A DNA stretch of 64,000 nucleotides from positions 4,278,001-4,342,000 of the forward strand of contig CAVNZM010000002.1 in the NCBI GenBank assembly GCA_963693365.1, given 5' to 3'. Both the position numbers and the translations under genes were made by a program. This DNA is from Amoebidium appalachense (Eukaryota > Ichthyosporea). Below are positions 1-11,584 of the stretch, one piece after another (position 1 is the first letter of the stretch; each line of letters opens with the position of its first letter). Under the pieces are notes generated by a model. It saw nothing but the letters and a program-made list of their open reading frames with translations, made no database searches and was not told where the DNA came from.

Positions 1-427
1 GCCTCAACCATATTGCCAAATATGGCACTCGCAAGTGTATAACACCTAAATACATATTACCTTCCTGTAGAACTGGTCTTTCTCTAGCTGATGGTATTAT
101 TGATCAATTACCACGCTTTTACTGTACACGTGCTATACAGTGGAGATCTAATAAGTATAAGGTGGCATCATTTGCATGCCCAAACAACACACACACACAC
201 CAGTTTAACCGGTCATGTATCGCCAAATGTAGTTTGATAGACCACATAATACCGCAACACACACACGTCACATTCACAACAGACACCCAGAAAGATAGCC
301 TACCTGTAAATTACAACATCCTTGATTTTATACTAAACACGCGTAACTACGACCTGTTTATTAGATGTATTGATTGGCTTGAGAAACACATCACTACAAA
401 ATTATAGCGCACGCGCACACACACACA

Positions 428-484
<57 letters not shown>

Positions 485-516
485 CCAGCTGATACCGAGT
501 GTCCCGAGGGGAGCCC

Positions 517-562
<46 letters not shown>

Positions 563-765
563 GGGGAACCCCAACTAATTGATTTCTCCTTGTAGTCTTT
601 ATGGTGTCTCGTAGAGAAAGTAAACCCTGATATATAGTCACCACCCGACATCTATGTACGTGATCATGATATACCGCTGAGGGGATATTCCGAGCAAAAA
701 CCCCCCCCCCATACCTGAGACTGGTTCTCTTTGCCTCGAGTAAACAGCGTAAACCCCAAGGATAC
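1..765 (+). mobile_element. 3' end of a non-LTR retrotransposon copy (copy B), cut by the window edge
   Basis: This is the mirror image of the 3' part of the minus-strand copy at 1395-2160: the last codons of ORF2, a (CA)n tract near 418-481, an A-run near 520-561, about 200 bp of further 3' sequence and a C-run near 701-710. Similarity stops near 765 here and near 1395 in the other copy. The two arms are not identical: copy B lacks three bases in the stretch near 90-100, in frame. That favours two separate insertions, or an old inverted duplication, over a simple read fold-back. The rest of the copy lies left of the window. Confidence 0.8.
3..407 (+). CDS. ORF2 C-terminal fragment of retrotransposon copy B (partial at left edge)
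   Basis: The frame is open from base 3 to the stop at 407 and is nearly identical to the C-terminus of the minus-strand ORF2 segment at 1744-2821, including the ending WLEKHITTKL. One residue is missing relative to that copy because of the 3-nt deletion. This segment follows the reverse transcriptase domain in the element and has no assigned catalytic role. It is only the tail of a longer ORF that starts outside the window. Confidence 0.75.
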   Translation, partial: LNHIAKYGTRKCITPKYILPSCRTGLSLADGIIDQLPRFYCTRAIQWRSNKYKVASFACPNNTHTHQFNRSCIAKCSLIDHIIPQHTHVTFTTDTQKDSLPVNYNILDFILNTRNYDLFIRCIDWLEKHITTKL

Positions 766-1394
766 GACCCCCTACACTTCTGTTTATACGATTTTTGGGG
801 GGTACTAGCAAAATACAAAACATTCTGGAACGTTACATAATAACAAGCAGGGCACTTATAATATTAGATATCTACACAATCAAGTCAGAAAACTTCACTC
901 CCTTCCACATATATGGTAGGTGTTAGCCGAATACTGTTTAAAACCTACTAAATTAACCAAAAAAAGAGGCTTCTCAATACTTTCAATTGAACATGTAAAT
1001 GTTTTTCATTTGACTGGATTTATTCGACGGAAAGATATGCAAGTATGCACGGCATACTGAGAAGACATTAAAACTTCCGAGTTATCCAGTAACAAGTGCA
1101 TACTGAGATACCTGAACACTGTGTGAAAAACATATAAATACTCAATGTGACGAAATTCAACAAAAAGTCTAAAGTGGTCACATTGCCAGCCAGTGTAGCA
1201 GACACCCGTAGGGAAAGAGGTAAAACGCGACATAAAAACTCACACCTATCAACATGCTTGCGATTAAAAAGTTCAGCACAAAAGTGGCACCAGCGGCGAT
1301 GGAAACAAAAATATACAACGCCACTGCACAACTTCCCAGGCAATATCAACATCAGAGCACCATACAGACTTATCTACTAGGGTGGTATCCATAC
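766..1394. other. Spacer between two tail-to-tail retrotransposon copies
   Basis: This AT-richer stretch separates the two LINE 3' ends. I see no convincing coding frame or known element in it. It could be the original genomic target of one or both insertions. No clear target-site duplication could be picked out by eye. Confidence 0.5.
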
Positions 1395-1592
1395 GTGGGG
1401 GTTTACGCTGTTTACTCGAGGCAAAGAGAACCAGTCTCAGGTATGGGGGGGGGGGGTTTGCTCGGAATATCCCCTCAGCGGTATATCATGATCACGTACA
1501 TAGATGTCGGGTGGTGACTATATATCAGGGTTTACTTTCTCTACGAGACACCATAAAGACTACAAGGAGAAATCAATTAGTTGGGGTTCCCC

Positions 1593-1636
<44 letters not shown>

Positions 1637-1668
1637 GGGCTCCCCTCGGGACACTCGGTATCAGCTGG

Positions 1669-1739
<71 letters not shown>

Positions 1740-1743
1740 TGCG

Positions 1744-2821
1744 CTATAATTTTGTAGTGATGTGTTTCTCAAGCCAATCAATACATCTAATAAACAGGTC
1801 GTAGTTACGCGTGTTTAGTATAAAATCAAGGATGTTGTAATTTACAGGTAGGCTATCTTTCTGGGTGTCTGTTGTGAATGTGACGTGTGTGTGTTGCGGT
1901 ATTATGTGGTCTATCAAACTACATTTGGCGATACATGACCGGTTAAACTGGTGTGTGTGTGTGTTGTTTGGGCATGCAAATGATGCCACCTTATACTTAT
2001 TAGATCTCCACTGTATAGCACGTGTACAGTAAAAGCGTGGTAATTGATCAATAATAGTTCCATCAGCTAGAGAAAGACCAGTTCTACAGGAAGGTAATAT
2101 GTATTTAGGTGTTATACACTTGCGAGTGCCATATTTGGCAATATGGTTGAGGCGGTCAGTATATATAAAACGAGACATAAGGCTTAGTTTTTCAAGGTGT
2201 ATGCTTTCATCGGGTCTAGTGTCGTGTGGTATCTTTTTCCATTTGTTATATTGCGTGATTATCTTGTGATTGTGTACATGTTTAATAAGTAAGTGGCAGT
2301 CCAAAGTCACACACACACTATTGCGGGGTTTATTTGTATTTGTGCCCAGGGGAGAAGGGGAGAGAGAGGGGAGGAAAGAGGGGAGAGGTGAGGAGGGGAC
2401 AGGTCGGATAGAGAAGAGAGGGTGGGAGGGCAAATACTTCTTTAAGCGGCTTATGTGCTTATTGAATTTCAGCGCGAGATAGGATACTCTAGCAGCTATT
2501 GGGACCAGACCATATATCGAGAGCGTTACAGGCCCAGGTTTACAACAGTTGTTAGATAGAAAGGAGGCAACTTCTGCTTCAAGGAAATTTGCCAAGGGTT
2601 TAAGCGCTCTAGTTCTCTCTTTCTTGATCCAAGCGGCGAGAAGGGGTAAACCATATTCACATGCCGGGAAGACAAAAGTGCGAATAAATGTAAGTCTAAT
2701 AGAAGGATGGAGGGGTGTGTCTTTAAAAATATTAGCCGAGAAGAAAGCTAACCGCTTACGAGCCAACTCTACCCTCTTTTCGACCATATGGGGAAATGTC
2801 ATGTGCTGAGCTGATTCGTAT
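1744..2821 (-). CDS. LINE copy A ORF2, C-terminal region
   Basis: The frame is open from just after a stop near 2822 to the stop at 1744; the first ATG is at 2802. It encodes the region after the RT fingers and palm, including CEYGLPLLAAW, a pattern common in the connection region of LINE ORF2 proteins. A serine/proline-rich low-complexity insert sits mid-way, followed by a conserved tail that is duplicated in copy B. The diverged copy C aligns from almost the same starting point (its FTFMARIIRAKGKL against MTFPHMVEKRVEL). That supports this being the continuation of the ORF2 ending at 3347 rather than a separate protein. Confidence 0.75.
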
Positions 2822-3346
2822 TAGTTTGCTTCTATATTTTGTGTTTTGGTGAGTGAATTTCGGGGGTTTTCTTGCATAGTGATGCCGGGGTCTAAATGGG
2901 GTATGAGGAGATTAATCAGTGGTATGGGGAGAATCTGATGCAGCGGCGGCTGATTGTTTGGTGCGCGCGTGCATGCCCCATGCCTCTGCGTACTCTCCAT
3001 GTTAAATGTTGTATTGCTTCTTGCTGTGTGCGTGGCGAGACCCATGTTGCCTGCTCGCGTGTGTGTATGCTTATATGTATTGTGAGTAAACGTGTGTACG
3101 TGTTGTAGTGCTGTAGGGGTGTCTGAGGTCGCGGTAGCCAATGGTGTGGAGTGCGTGTAGTCTGTGGGGGAGGGAGTGTTGTGATTGGCTGAATGTCACT
3201 GTGGTATTTGTCTGGCCAGTGGGCCGCGTGTCTGTGAAGTGTCTCGCGGGGTCGCGGGCTTTTGGAAGTTCTTCTCAGAACACAAAAAACTCGCTTCCCA
3301 CCCAACTCAAAGAAAAGTTTATACGTATACACGGTTTCGAGCCCCT
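2822..3346 (-). other. About 0.53 kb segment splitting LINE ORF2
   Basis: It lies between the motif-E side of the RT (ending NYSNYLHA) and the C-terminal region (starting QHMTFPHM). No frame continues through it. It ends in CTCAG on the coding strand, so an intron is possible, although the upstream border shows no obvious GT donor at the expected phase. It could equally be a small inserted element. Its coding-strand start has a GGGCTCGAAACC stretch resembling a pol III B box (GGTTCGANNCC) with a mismatch. I cannot decide between these. Confidence 0.4.
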
Positions 3347-5551
3347 TTAAGCGTGCAGATAGTTAGAGTAGTTCATATACACTCTGTTTGTAGCCACGAC
3401 AGGAAACATAACACCAACAGAATCAACCGGAACACCAAGATATTTGTATTCTGGAACTATAGGTACAGGTTTAGATGATAATGTAAATGTGTGTAAATTG
3501 TTAGCTATATCAGGTACAAGAACACCACATTTGTCTATGTTAAGGATCATAAGGTTTGCCTTGCACCACTCTGACACTACATCGAACAATCTTTGCAGGC
3601 GTCTAGGGGTACGGGCAAGGAGGGACAGATCATCAGCATAGAGAAGTGCAGGCGGAAAGTTATTAATAGGGTCATCGTTTTCGGCGTAAATCTTGACAGC
3701 CAAATCATCTATAAATAGGTTAAACAAAAAGGGGCTAAGCAATGAACCCTGCAAGAGACCTCTAGTACGAGCAAAACCATATGAAAGATGCCCATTAACC
3801 ACAGCTCTACCATAGGTTTGAGACAAGAGTGCTTCTAACAGAACACCAATGCAGTGTGGTACACCCCGTGCAGCAAGCTTTTCCCATAGGAGACCAGGGG
3901 AGACAGAATCGTAAGCAGTTTTCCAATCAATAAAGCCAACATATTGTGCACCAACTTGCATAGAATCGTGCAGTGCCATTATTTGAACATAACATGAATT
4001 GTTTTTACGAAAAGCGGATTGGCATGGGTGTATGTGAAGAATAGATTGAAACCTAGGGTGATGTGCAAATAACCTAAGTAAGCAAGCTTCAAAGAATCTA
4101 CGAACAACCTGGGTTAGTGTAATGGGGCGAAAGGATGATATGGGGCCCTCAGAGTCCTTCTTAACTATGGGGATCACTAAGGTATCTAACCAAGATGACG
4201 GGACATGTCCACATTTAACACACCAAGAAAAGAGAGAGCTTAACATGATAGTAAGATCAGGTTTAATAGCACGATCACTTTCCTTTTGTGGGTAGGAGGG
4301 AACAAGGATTTTAAGATACCCAGCAGGGAGTCCATCAGGTCCACAAGACTTACTAGAGCTATAACTAGATATCACAGACCATATGGCATCGGGACTGAAA
4401 AAGGGGAGGATCGATTCTATGGGGATAGATGGGTCTACAGGCCACACAATAGGTTTCTGAGCGGGGGTCCTATCTTTAAACAGTTCCGAGAAATACTTAT
4501 CAGAGTCTATGAGGGGGTCTCCAGTGGTATCACCAATAATACGAGCAGGGGGTCCAAATCGATTCATACTAGCAAGCCGGCGCAAGCTTTCCTTTTGAGA
4601 CAGGGGTTCACCTACTCTAGCGGGAGTGGTGTTTGGTAACAAGAGAGCATCGGGATATTCCTTCCTACCACCGCCAGCATAATCACCGAGATCTATCAAA
4701 TCATCAACAATAAAGTTAGTGCATGTATCTAGTACGAGATGTGAATCTGGCCTGGCTTGTGCAGATTCTAATAGGCGCATATATATAGGGTGTTTCGTAG
4801 CATAGCATACACATACATCAACTCTACCCCACTGTGACTTAAGCTGGGATAGACGGAGGCGAAAGGTGGGAGGGGGAGGGGGGAGCAGATCAAGGGAGAT
4901 CTTAGGTAGGAAAAGGATAGGAGAGTGGTCAGATGACCTAGAGAGGTTAGGAGGGAGAGAGAGTTTTGACATGGTTGATGGCCAAAAGGCCACTCCCCAG
5001 TCGGTGTTGTGGGCATGGGATATTTGAGGGAACCGCAAAGTGTGACTTTGGACATACCTTGCTAAAGGGATAGCACGCTCCGGGGGCTTAGATGGGTACC
5101 CGACACTCACTTGCAGTGTGTCTGTGTGGTGGAGTCGCGTGTTAAAATCACCTAAAATAACAGTGGACATTGGTAACTGTGACAACTCGTGAGTCAATTC
5201 GACAACCGACATAGATGGTGGGTAATATACAAAAGTAAAAACATTAGAAAGAAACTCTATAGAAACCGAGAATTCCGTTTTTGCTACCGGTTTGCACTTC
5301 ACTCTCACGTGTGGTGCGGCAAGTACAATAATGCCTCGGTTTTTCGCGTAACCGGGGTGTGTGGATGTGTCGACCAATGTAGAGTTGAATTTGTGGTGGT
5401 TTTTAAACTGTGTTTCGCAAATCACTGTAAACGTGTGGTTGTTTGTCTGTTGTTGTATGTAGCTGATTTTATCGTCGAGTGTCCCGGGGGGGAGGCCCTT
5501 TTGGGGGCCCAGTGTCCGAGCATTCCAGAAGAAGAAGGATAAATTAGGCAT
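3347..5551 (-). CDS. LINE copy A ORF2: apurinic-type endonuclease plus reverse transcriptase
   Basis: This 734-residue frame nicks target DNA and copies the element RNA at the nick. The N-terminal endonuclease/exonuclease/phosphatase fold is marked by FWNART, an acidic CETQF, ILGDFNTRL and SSDHSPI, covering about residues 8-215. The RT follows: SCGPDGLPAGYL, FRPITLTQVVRRFFE, the motif A aspartates in FIDWKTAYDSV, motif B GLLQGSLLSPFLF, the catalytic YADD in LLYADDLSLLA, then motif E near EYKYLGVPVD. The frame stops soon after; the C-terminal region resumes at 2821. The ATG at 5551 is used because it is the first one and lies inside the end of ORF1, an arrangement known from bicistronic LINEs. 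No gag-type zinc knuckle was seen. Confidence 0.9.
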   Translation of the reverse strand: MPNLSFFFWNARTLGPQKGLPPGTLDDKISYIQQQTNNHTFTVICETQFKNHHKFNSTLVDTSTHPGYAKNRGIIVLAAPHVRVKCKPVAKTEFSVSIEFLSNVFTFVYYPPSMSVVELTHELSQLPMSTVILGDFNTRLHHTDTLQVSVGYPSKPPERAIPLARYVQSHTLRFPQISHAHNTDWGVAFWPSTMSKLSLPPNLSRSSDHSPILFLPKISLDLLPPPPPTFRLRLSQLKSQWGRVDVCVCYATKHPIYMRLLESAQARPDSHLVLDTCTNFIVDDLIDLGDYAGGGRKEYPDALLLPNTTPARVGEPLSQKESLRRLASMNRFGPPARIIGDTTGDPLIDSDKYFSELFKDRTPAQKPIVWPVDPSIPIESILPFFSPDAIWSVISSYSSSKSCGPDGLPAGYLKILVPSYPQKESDRAIKPDLTIMLSSLFSWCVKCGHVPSSWLDTLVIPIVKKDSEGPISSFRPITLTQVVRRFFEACLLRLFAHHPRFQSILHIHPCQSAFRKNNSCYVQIMALHDSMQVGAQYVGFIDWKTAYDSVSPGLLWEKLAARGVPHCIGVLLEALLSQTYGRAVVNGHLSYGFARTRGLLQGSLLSPFLFNLFIDDLAVKIYAENDDPINNFPPALLYADDLSLLARTPRRLQRLFDVVSEWCKANLMILNIDKCGVLVPDIANNLHTFTLSSKPVPIVPEYKYLGVPVDSVGVMFPVVATNRVYMNYSNYLHA

Positions 5552-6728
5552 CGGTTTGGTCCGACACCTGTGGGGTTGGTTCCCACTTGTCGCTTACGGG
5601 GTCGTATGCACGACCTTCCGCCAGCGCGAACAGTTCGCAGAAGAGCTCGATTTCCATCTCGCATCGGCGTTTGCGCTCGAGCAGTTTCTCACCAGAAAAC
5701 ATTGGTTCCTTCGTGTCCGTGTCTATCACGCTCGTAGCATCGTTTTCCAACTTTGCGAGGAACTCTTTTGCCTTGCTGATGCGTACACGACAACGTGTGG
5801 CGCACGCATTCTTAGCAGACACTTTACGTTCTTTGTCTGCTTTCTGAATGTTTTCCGGCGCGCATGGGTCGTAGCTTGGGAGGTGGGTGAAGAAGCTTCC
5901 ACACCCCTTTGTCGCGTCACGGATGAACGCACGGTTATAGTCGCCCCGTACTGCTACTTCCAGCACATCGTATCCAATGAAGGACAGACAAAGGATGCGA
6001 GAGCACCGGAAGCCGAGAGCCTTGAAGATGGACCACATGGCCCTGTGTGGGCGTCTGCCGTGCTTGACTTTGAAATACACCCTCTCGTATTTGGGTGGGA
6101 TGTTGATGTTACCGTTTGCTTGGGTGTTCCCCTTAGCCGGCGGTTTGGGAGGGGAGTTGCGGCGGTACTCGTTGCCTGCAAGAATGCTGGCATATGTTTC
6201 CTTGGCAATTTGGCGGAGCTCGGGTGTTTTACGAGAGTTCGCATATTCTAGGAACTCTGCCGGGAGCTGTGCTTCCGGTCCTGTGTTGTTTTGTGTTGGG
6301 GTGGAAATGTCTCCGTCGCGAGATGTTTGCTCATGAGTTTTGGGGTTTTGCGATCCACTAATGTTTAGCTGGGCTGTGAGTGAATCAATGGTGAGCTTGA
6401 GTTGGGTATTTTCTGTTTGGAGTTTTTCTATCATGTTCTTGAGTGGTAACAGCTCATTTAGCTGTTTCTTAACGAGGGCAAGTTCTGCCAGTACTGTATC
6501 AACCGAAAGTTTCGGCATGGTTGTTATTGTGTTTCTACGGAGTGGTGTGGTGTTATTCTGAATGGGTAGTGTATTGTAAATAGGTGTTGCGCTTAGTCTA
6601 AGGCGATGTTTTTCTGGTTGTGCATCTGTGGTAGGTGTATCTGCTGGACGTTTTAATGGTCGCACATGTGTGATGGGTGTAGATGGAACTTTGAAAGAGG
6701 TTCTGAAACGATTATAGGCATGTGCCAT
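5544..6728 (-). CDS. LINE copy A ORF1 protein
   Basis: A 394-residue frame directly upstream of ORF2. Its position, its basic and polar N-terminus and the leucine-rich heptad-like stretch around residues 80-120 (LALVKKQLNELLPLKNMIEKL) fit a LINE ORF1 RNA-binding protein that forms oligomers through a coiled coil. The middle contains a compact block (ERVYFKVKHGRRPHRAMWSIF onward) that may be the nucleic-acid-binding part. The C-terminal third is rich in cysteine, arginine and lysine, but no CCHC knuckle is evident. The stop overlaps the ORF2 start by 8 nt. The ORF1 role is inferred from order and composition, not from a recognised family match. Confidence 0.7.
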   Translation of the reverse strand: MAHAYNRFRTSFKVPSTPITHVRPLKRPADTPTTDAQPEKHRLRLSATPIYNTLPIQNNTTPLRRNTITTMPKLSVDTVLAELALVKKQLNELLPLKNMIEKLQTENTQLKLTIDSLTAQLNISGSQNPKTHEQTSRDGDISTPTQNNTGPEAQLPAEFLEYANSRKTPELRQIAKETYASILAGNEYRRNSPPKPPAKGNTQANGNINIPPKYERVYFKVKHGRRPHRAMWSIFKALGFRCSRILCLSFIGYDVLEVAVRGDYNRAFIRDATKGCGSFFTHLPSYDPCAPENIQKADKERKVSAKNACATRCRVRISKAKEFLAKLENDATSVIDTDTKEPMFSGEKLLERKRRCEMEIELFCELFALAEGRAYDPVSDKWEPTPQVSDQTDA

Positions 6729-6755
6729 GACATGGATGGGGGTGTTCCCCGGCCC

Positions 6756-7585
6756 TTAGGGCCACGGATGGCCTGGTTTAGGGGTGGATGCGCGAAGGAT
6801 ACTATTTATTAGCAGATAATAAAGAGCGACATTTGAATCGATGTGTGCGACTGAATCCATACGTACAGCAGGAGAAAGGTATCCTGCCAAAGCACCCAAA
6901 AAGCGATAATGATCAGTACGGTGTTGCCTAAGGAACATAACACTGTTACATACCGACTGAGTTTTACCTTTGATTTCTATCAGAACGAGAAAGAAACTAA
7001 TACTGCGTATGGTAATAACGCGAAAAAGGCAGAAAAACAGGAAGAGAAAAGAAAGAGGGAGTGAGATAGCGAGAGGAAGAATCAGGTTGAAAGAGGGTAG
7101 GCTGAGGACATCCAGAAGTAGCGTTGGTGAATCGGGGGGGAAGAGGGATGGAGGGAGGGGGGGGAAAGAAAGCATAAAGAGGTTGACCATCAGGTATCCT
7201 AACTAAATGAAGACAAAAACGAAGAGACAATTCCTCCATACGACAAACAGCAGACGACAATCCAAACATACTGATTAAGGGAGGCACAAACCGAGTACGA
7301 AACAAAGTGCGCAGCGCAGTACCCTGAAAATCGTCGAACTCTTTCAGCGCCACGGCCGCCTCGCGAGGTGGGGCGCAGGCCAATAGCGGAAATTCATATT
7401 CGAAAGTCGGCCGTAAAAAAGTTTTATAGTAGAGAAGAAGGTTCGCAGGATGGATCAGAGACTCCCGTTGAAACATATTTGACACGATGTGAAGCTTACC
7501 CTTCGCACGAATGATCCGTGCCATGAATGTAAATTTATTAATTTTATGACGAAGAAAACAGAATCCAATTTGCGAATCTATTTAC
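6756..7585 (-). pseudogene. 5'-truncated, frameshifted LINE copy C (ORF2 C-terminal region)
   Basis: Two overlapping frames (7585 to about 6997, and about 7190 to 6756) together align with the ORF2 C-terminal region of copy A: the start around FTFMARIIRAK, the EYEFPLLAC segment, a proline/serine low-complexity stretch, then a tail ending near RASTPKPGHPWP. The shift between frames falls in the low-complexity part. Truncation at the 5' side is typical of incomplete target-primed reverse transcription. Divergence from copy A is high, so it is an older or related subfamily. Copy A begins immediately after it. Confidence 0.7.
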
Positions 7586-7732
7586 GGCGCCATTAAAGCC
7601 AACCAATAATAATGAGGTATGTTTTGCGAGCAATTTATAACATTCCTGCATACCTATCTCAGTGAGGCACGTTCGAAACCTCGGGAGTCGGAGAGCAGGC
7701 ACAGCGAAACGCAGTGAAGGCACATGCATCTC

Positions 7733-7875
7733 TCTCTCTCTCTCTCCCTCCCCCCCCCCCCCCCCCCTCCCTCCCTCCCTCCCTCCCTCCCTCCCTCCCT
7801 CCCTCCCTCCCTTCCTCCCTCCCTCCCTCCTTCCCCCCTAACTCCGGATCCCTCCCTCCCTCCCTCCCTCTCTCT
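7733..7875. repeat. (TCCC)n-rich low-complexity tract
   Basis: A CT repeat (7733-7748), a C-run and then tandem CCCT units with a few interruptions. Frames through it code only for serine/proline or glycine/arginine repeats and are not genes. Confidence 0.85.
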
Positions 7876-8014
7876 TGTCAAAAAAAAAAATTCCTCTGCA
7901 GGCATGCGCATGGGGGAGACAATATCTACAACGGTGGCCCTTTCATTTCAACGTTCATGCGTTTATATGCATGAAAGCCTGACAGACAAGAAAAATACCA
8001 GATTTCGTGTTATG

Positions 8015-8569
<555 letters not shown>

Positions 8570-8819
8570 CGTGTGCTGGAGCCTGAGTCATGGCCACCTA
8601 TTACACTAGCTAATGGGTCCTCGAGCTCTAATATTATCTGTGTATCAAATGCATGTACGGAGAGAGAGATTTCAGCACATGCTTTTGTAGGTGCTTGCAA
8701 TGTGCGCCACGCACCACTGTGCATACGTGTGCACACATCCCTGCAGGTTTGGCTGACTGCTGGCATGTATAGATAGGAGGGGGTCGGTGGGGTGATGTGT
8801 GTGTGTGTGTGTGTGGGGT

Positions 8820-8853
<34 letters not shown>

Positions 8854-9584
8854 GGAGGAAGGCAGGGGAGGGAAGAAGAGGGTTGTGGTCAGGGAAAAGG
8901 GGCCACTGCAGGGAGAGTACTTGTCGGCTGCACCTGAGACATGGCTATGATTTATGTGGAAATCAACCCAAGTTGTTGATATATGTATTTCAAATTGTTG
9001 AATCAGATATGTACTGTATCATCCAAAATACCACATTTGGCAACACAACACAGCTGAACTCTCTATTCTGCATCCGCAATCTACACCGTTACATACTCCA
9101 ACCACCCCGCACTATGTACATGCACAGCCTGTGCTGCACAATTGTACCCCTAGTAGCCATTGATCCACCGCACTCCACGTTTGCGTAAAAAACAGCAGCA
9201 GCATCAAAAAACGACAACAAATCGATCATGCTCTGCTCCCGGCAAAGAAAACTTGAATTATTCAATATAATAATGGTAATAATAAAAGAAAGGAGGCTGG
9301 ATATCCGATTAAAAAGGACGTCATCCCCCCCCCCCCCCCCCCCTTTTTTTTTTTTTGCCCCCCGTTCTTTTTTCCTTTTTTTCCCCCCTGAATCACACCA
9401 CACGAAAGGTTGTGAGCGGCAAGGACCAGCTGATCAATCATTTGTCACGCTTAGATTTTCTTGGGGGAAGAGAAGAAAATAAAAAAGGAATCTACGGTGA
9501 AGAATGGGCACAGACTCTCTCAAGAAGATAATCGACACGACAATCGTGGATATCGATGCCGGCTATGCTGGGTTTGGGGTTGGC

Positions 9585-9885
9585 TCAGGGCTTCTTGACA
9601 ACCACCACGGGGCACTGTGTGTGGGTGTCATAGACATCAGTATGGGACTAGCATCCATAAACGCACACACAAACATGCACACACACACGCGCACACGTGC
9701 GCGCGCAGACACGAGCACATTTACGTACATACACACACACACACACACACACCTCACGCACAAACACAGGCACACAGACAGAAACATGCAAGGATATGGA
9801 CATACACATGCACACAGAGAACATATGCGCACACATGGATATCCAAGCACACACACAAACACACACAATCGAACACACACAAACA

Positions 9886-9916
<31 letters not shown>

Positions 9917-9983
9917 CACACACATATCTCTTATCGTAAATTCACCCATCTCCATAGTGACACCCACCCACCCACCCACACAG

Positions 9984-10018
<35 letters not shown>

Positions 10019-11078
10019 AAAAAAGGAAAAACCGTGAGGGGGGGGGGGGGGGGGGGGGGTAACTGAGGGAATAAAGCTCTGAACGAACAACAACATGGGA
10101 AAGAAAGTAAACTCGAAACTGGTAAAAGATACATCAAACAATGGCATTAGGAAACAAAACACCAACAAATCCACACCGTGGAGCACTGTGTCAAAAAAAA
10201 CCGTTCACTGAGATCCAGCTGAACCTAATGTGTGTCTTCTGCTTCGCCAATAAATATGCATCACAAAACGCCATAGCTCTTGAGTGTAGGTAACGGGACA
10301 TGCATATGTGCGATTTTTAATTGTTATTTTTTTGGGGGGTTGCTTTTTTTTGCTTTGCCATGGTTGTGTCAGCCAGTGTGATGCACGGGGGTGTACCTTT
10401 GCATTGTGCACACAGTAGTCGCTTACACTGCCGATCAGAGCCCTACAACAATGACTAGGATTAGTATCCCCCCCCCCCCCCCCCCCCCCCGGGCGCTCCC
10501 TCCCTTGCCTTGCTCTGCCTCCAACCCTCTCCCTCCTTCTTCTCTTCCTTTTTCCCTTACTCCACCCTTCTCCCCTTCCGGCCTCCCCTCCCCCCTCCCC
10601 CCTTCCTCCTCCCCTCTGCCCTCTACCCATTTACCCTTTCTGATTGTTGGTGTGAGTACATTGAATGGCTGCCGGGATGAAGGAGGTATTCGCAAGGAGA
10701 TTCCTCCGGGTGTGTGTATGTGTGTGTGTGTGTGCGTGGGGGGGGGGGGGGGGGGGGGGGGGAGGGGGTATATGTATGAGTATGACGGTGTGCGTGTTTG
10801 CGATAGGTGTGAGCACCGTTGTATTTATCACATCGGAATGACGTAGCGGTGGTGGCGGCAGTGGTGGTGGTGGGAGGGATGGGGGGGTGGGCGTGGGGGA
10901 GAGATAATGAATGCGTCTGAAGGTTGGGCTACCATAGAGGCAACACCCTCCCTCCCATACATACATACACACATACACACATACATACATACATACATAC
11001 ACACATACACACACACATACATACATACATACATACATACATACATACATACATACATACATGTGTGTGTGTGTGTGT

Positions 11079-11114
<36 letters not shown>

Positions 11115-11280
11115 ATCATGACAATGAAAATAAAAATAACAGGGATAAGACGAAGACAATGACGCACACATAAAGGCAACAGATGATGCTTGAACACAGC
11201 CCATCATCAGGGGGATTACTATGCCCGGCTACGTGTGGAGAGGGGAGTGGGGAGGGGGGGGGAAGGACGAGAGGGTGTGG

Positions 11281-11312
<32 letters not shown>

Positions 11313-11532
11313 AGAGACTATATGGCATACCTCTTGATAGCACCCATGCCTCGTGAGCCCAGGATCAGCGTTTCGATCTTCTTCTCGGCTATAAACTCAC
11401 AGATCACAACACGGGGATCACCCATGGCTAGCTCGCACGTGTGCGGAATCTGCCACAGTGCAACTGCCTGAGTCTTTGTATCCTACTACCAAAACCCCCC
11501 TCCCACCCCAAAAAGCTATTTTTGCAAACCCG

Positions 11533-11584
<52 letters not shown>

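Larger units (their letters stand above)
1395..6750 (-). mobile_element. Near full-length APE-type non-LTR (LINE) retrotransposon, copy A
   Basis: Read on the minus strand the element holds ORF1 (6728-5544), ORF2 with endonuclease and reverse transcriptase (5551-3347), an interruption (2822-3346), the ORF2 C-terminal region (2821-1744), and a 3' UTR with a (CA)n tract, an A-run (near 1594-1633) and about 200 bp more, ending near 1395. There are no LTRs, integrase or RNase H. The order ORF1, apurinic-type endonuclease, RT and A-rich 3' region is that of LINEs, which integrate by target-primed reverse transcription. The catalytic motifs look intact, but ORF2 is split, so this copy may not be autonomous unless the gap is spliced out. 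The 5' boundary is approximate: copy C ends immediately upstream. Confidence 0.85.

Noticed and set aside
1-2160. Fold-back assembly artefact as the cause of the inverted repeat
   Set aside because: The arms differ by an in-frame 3-nt deletion and small changes, so an exact fold-back is unlikely, though not excluded.
5556-6251. 231-residue plus-strand frame across LINE ORF1
   Set aside because: Antisense shadow of ORF1; no recognisable domain.
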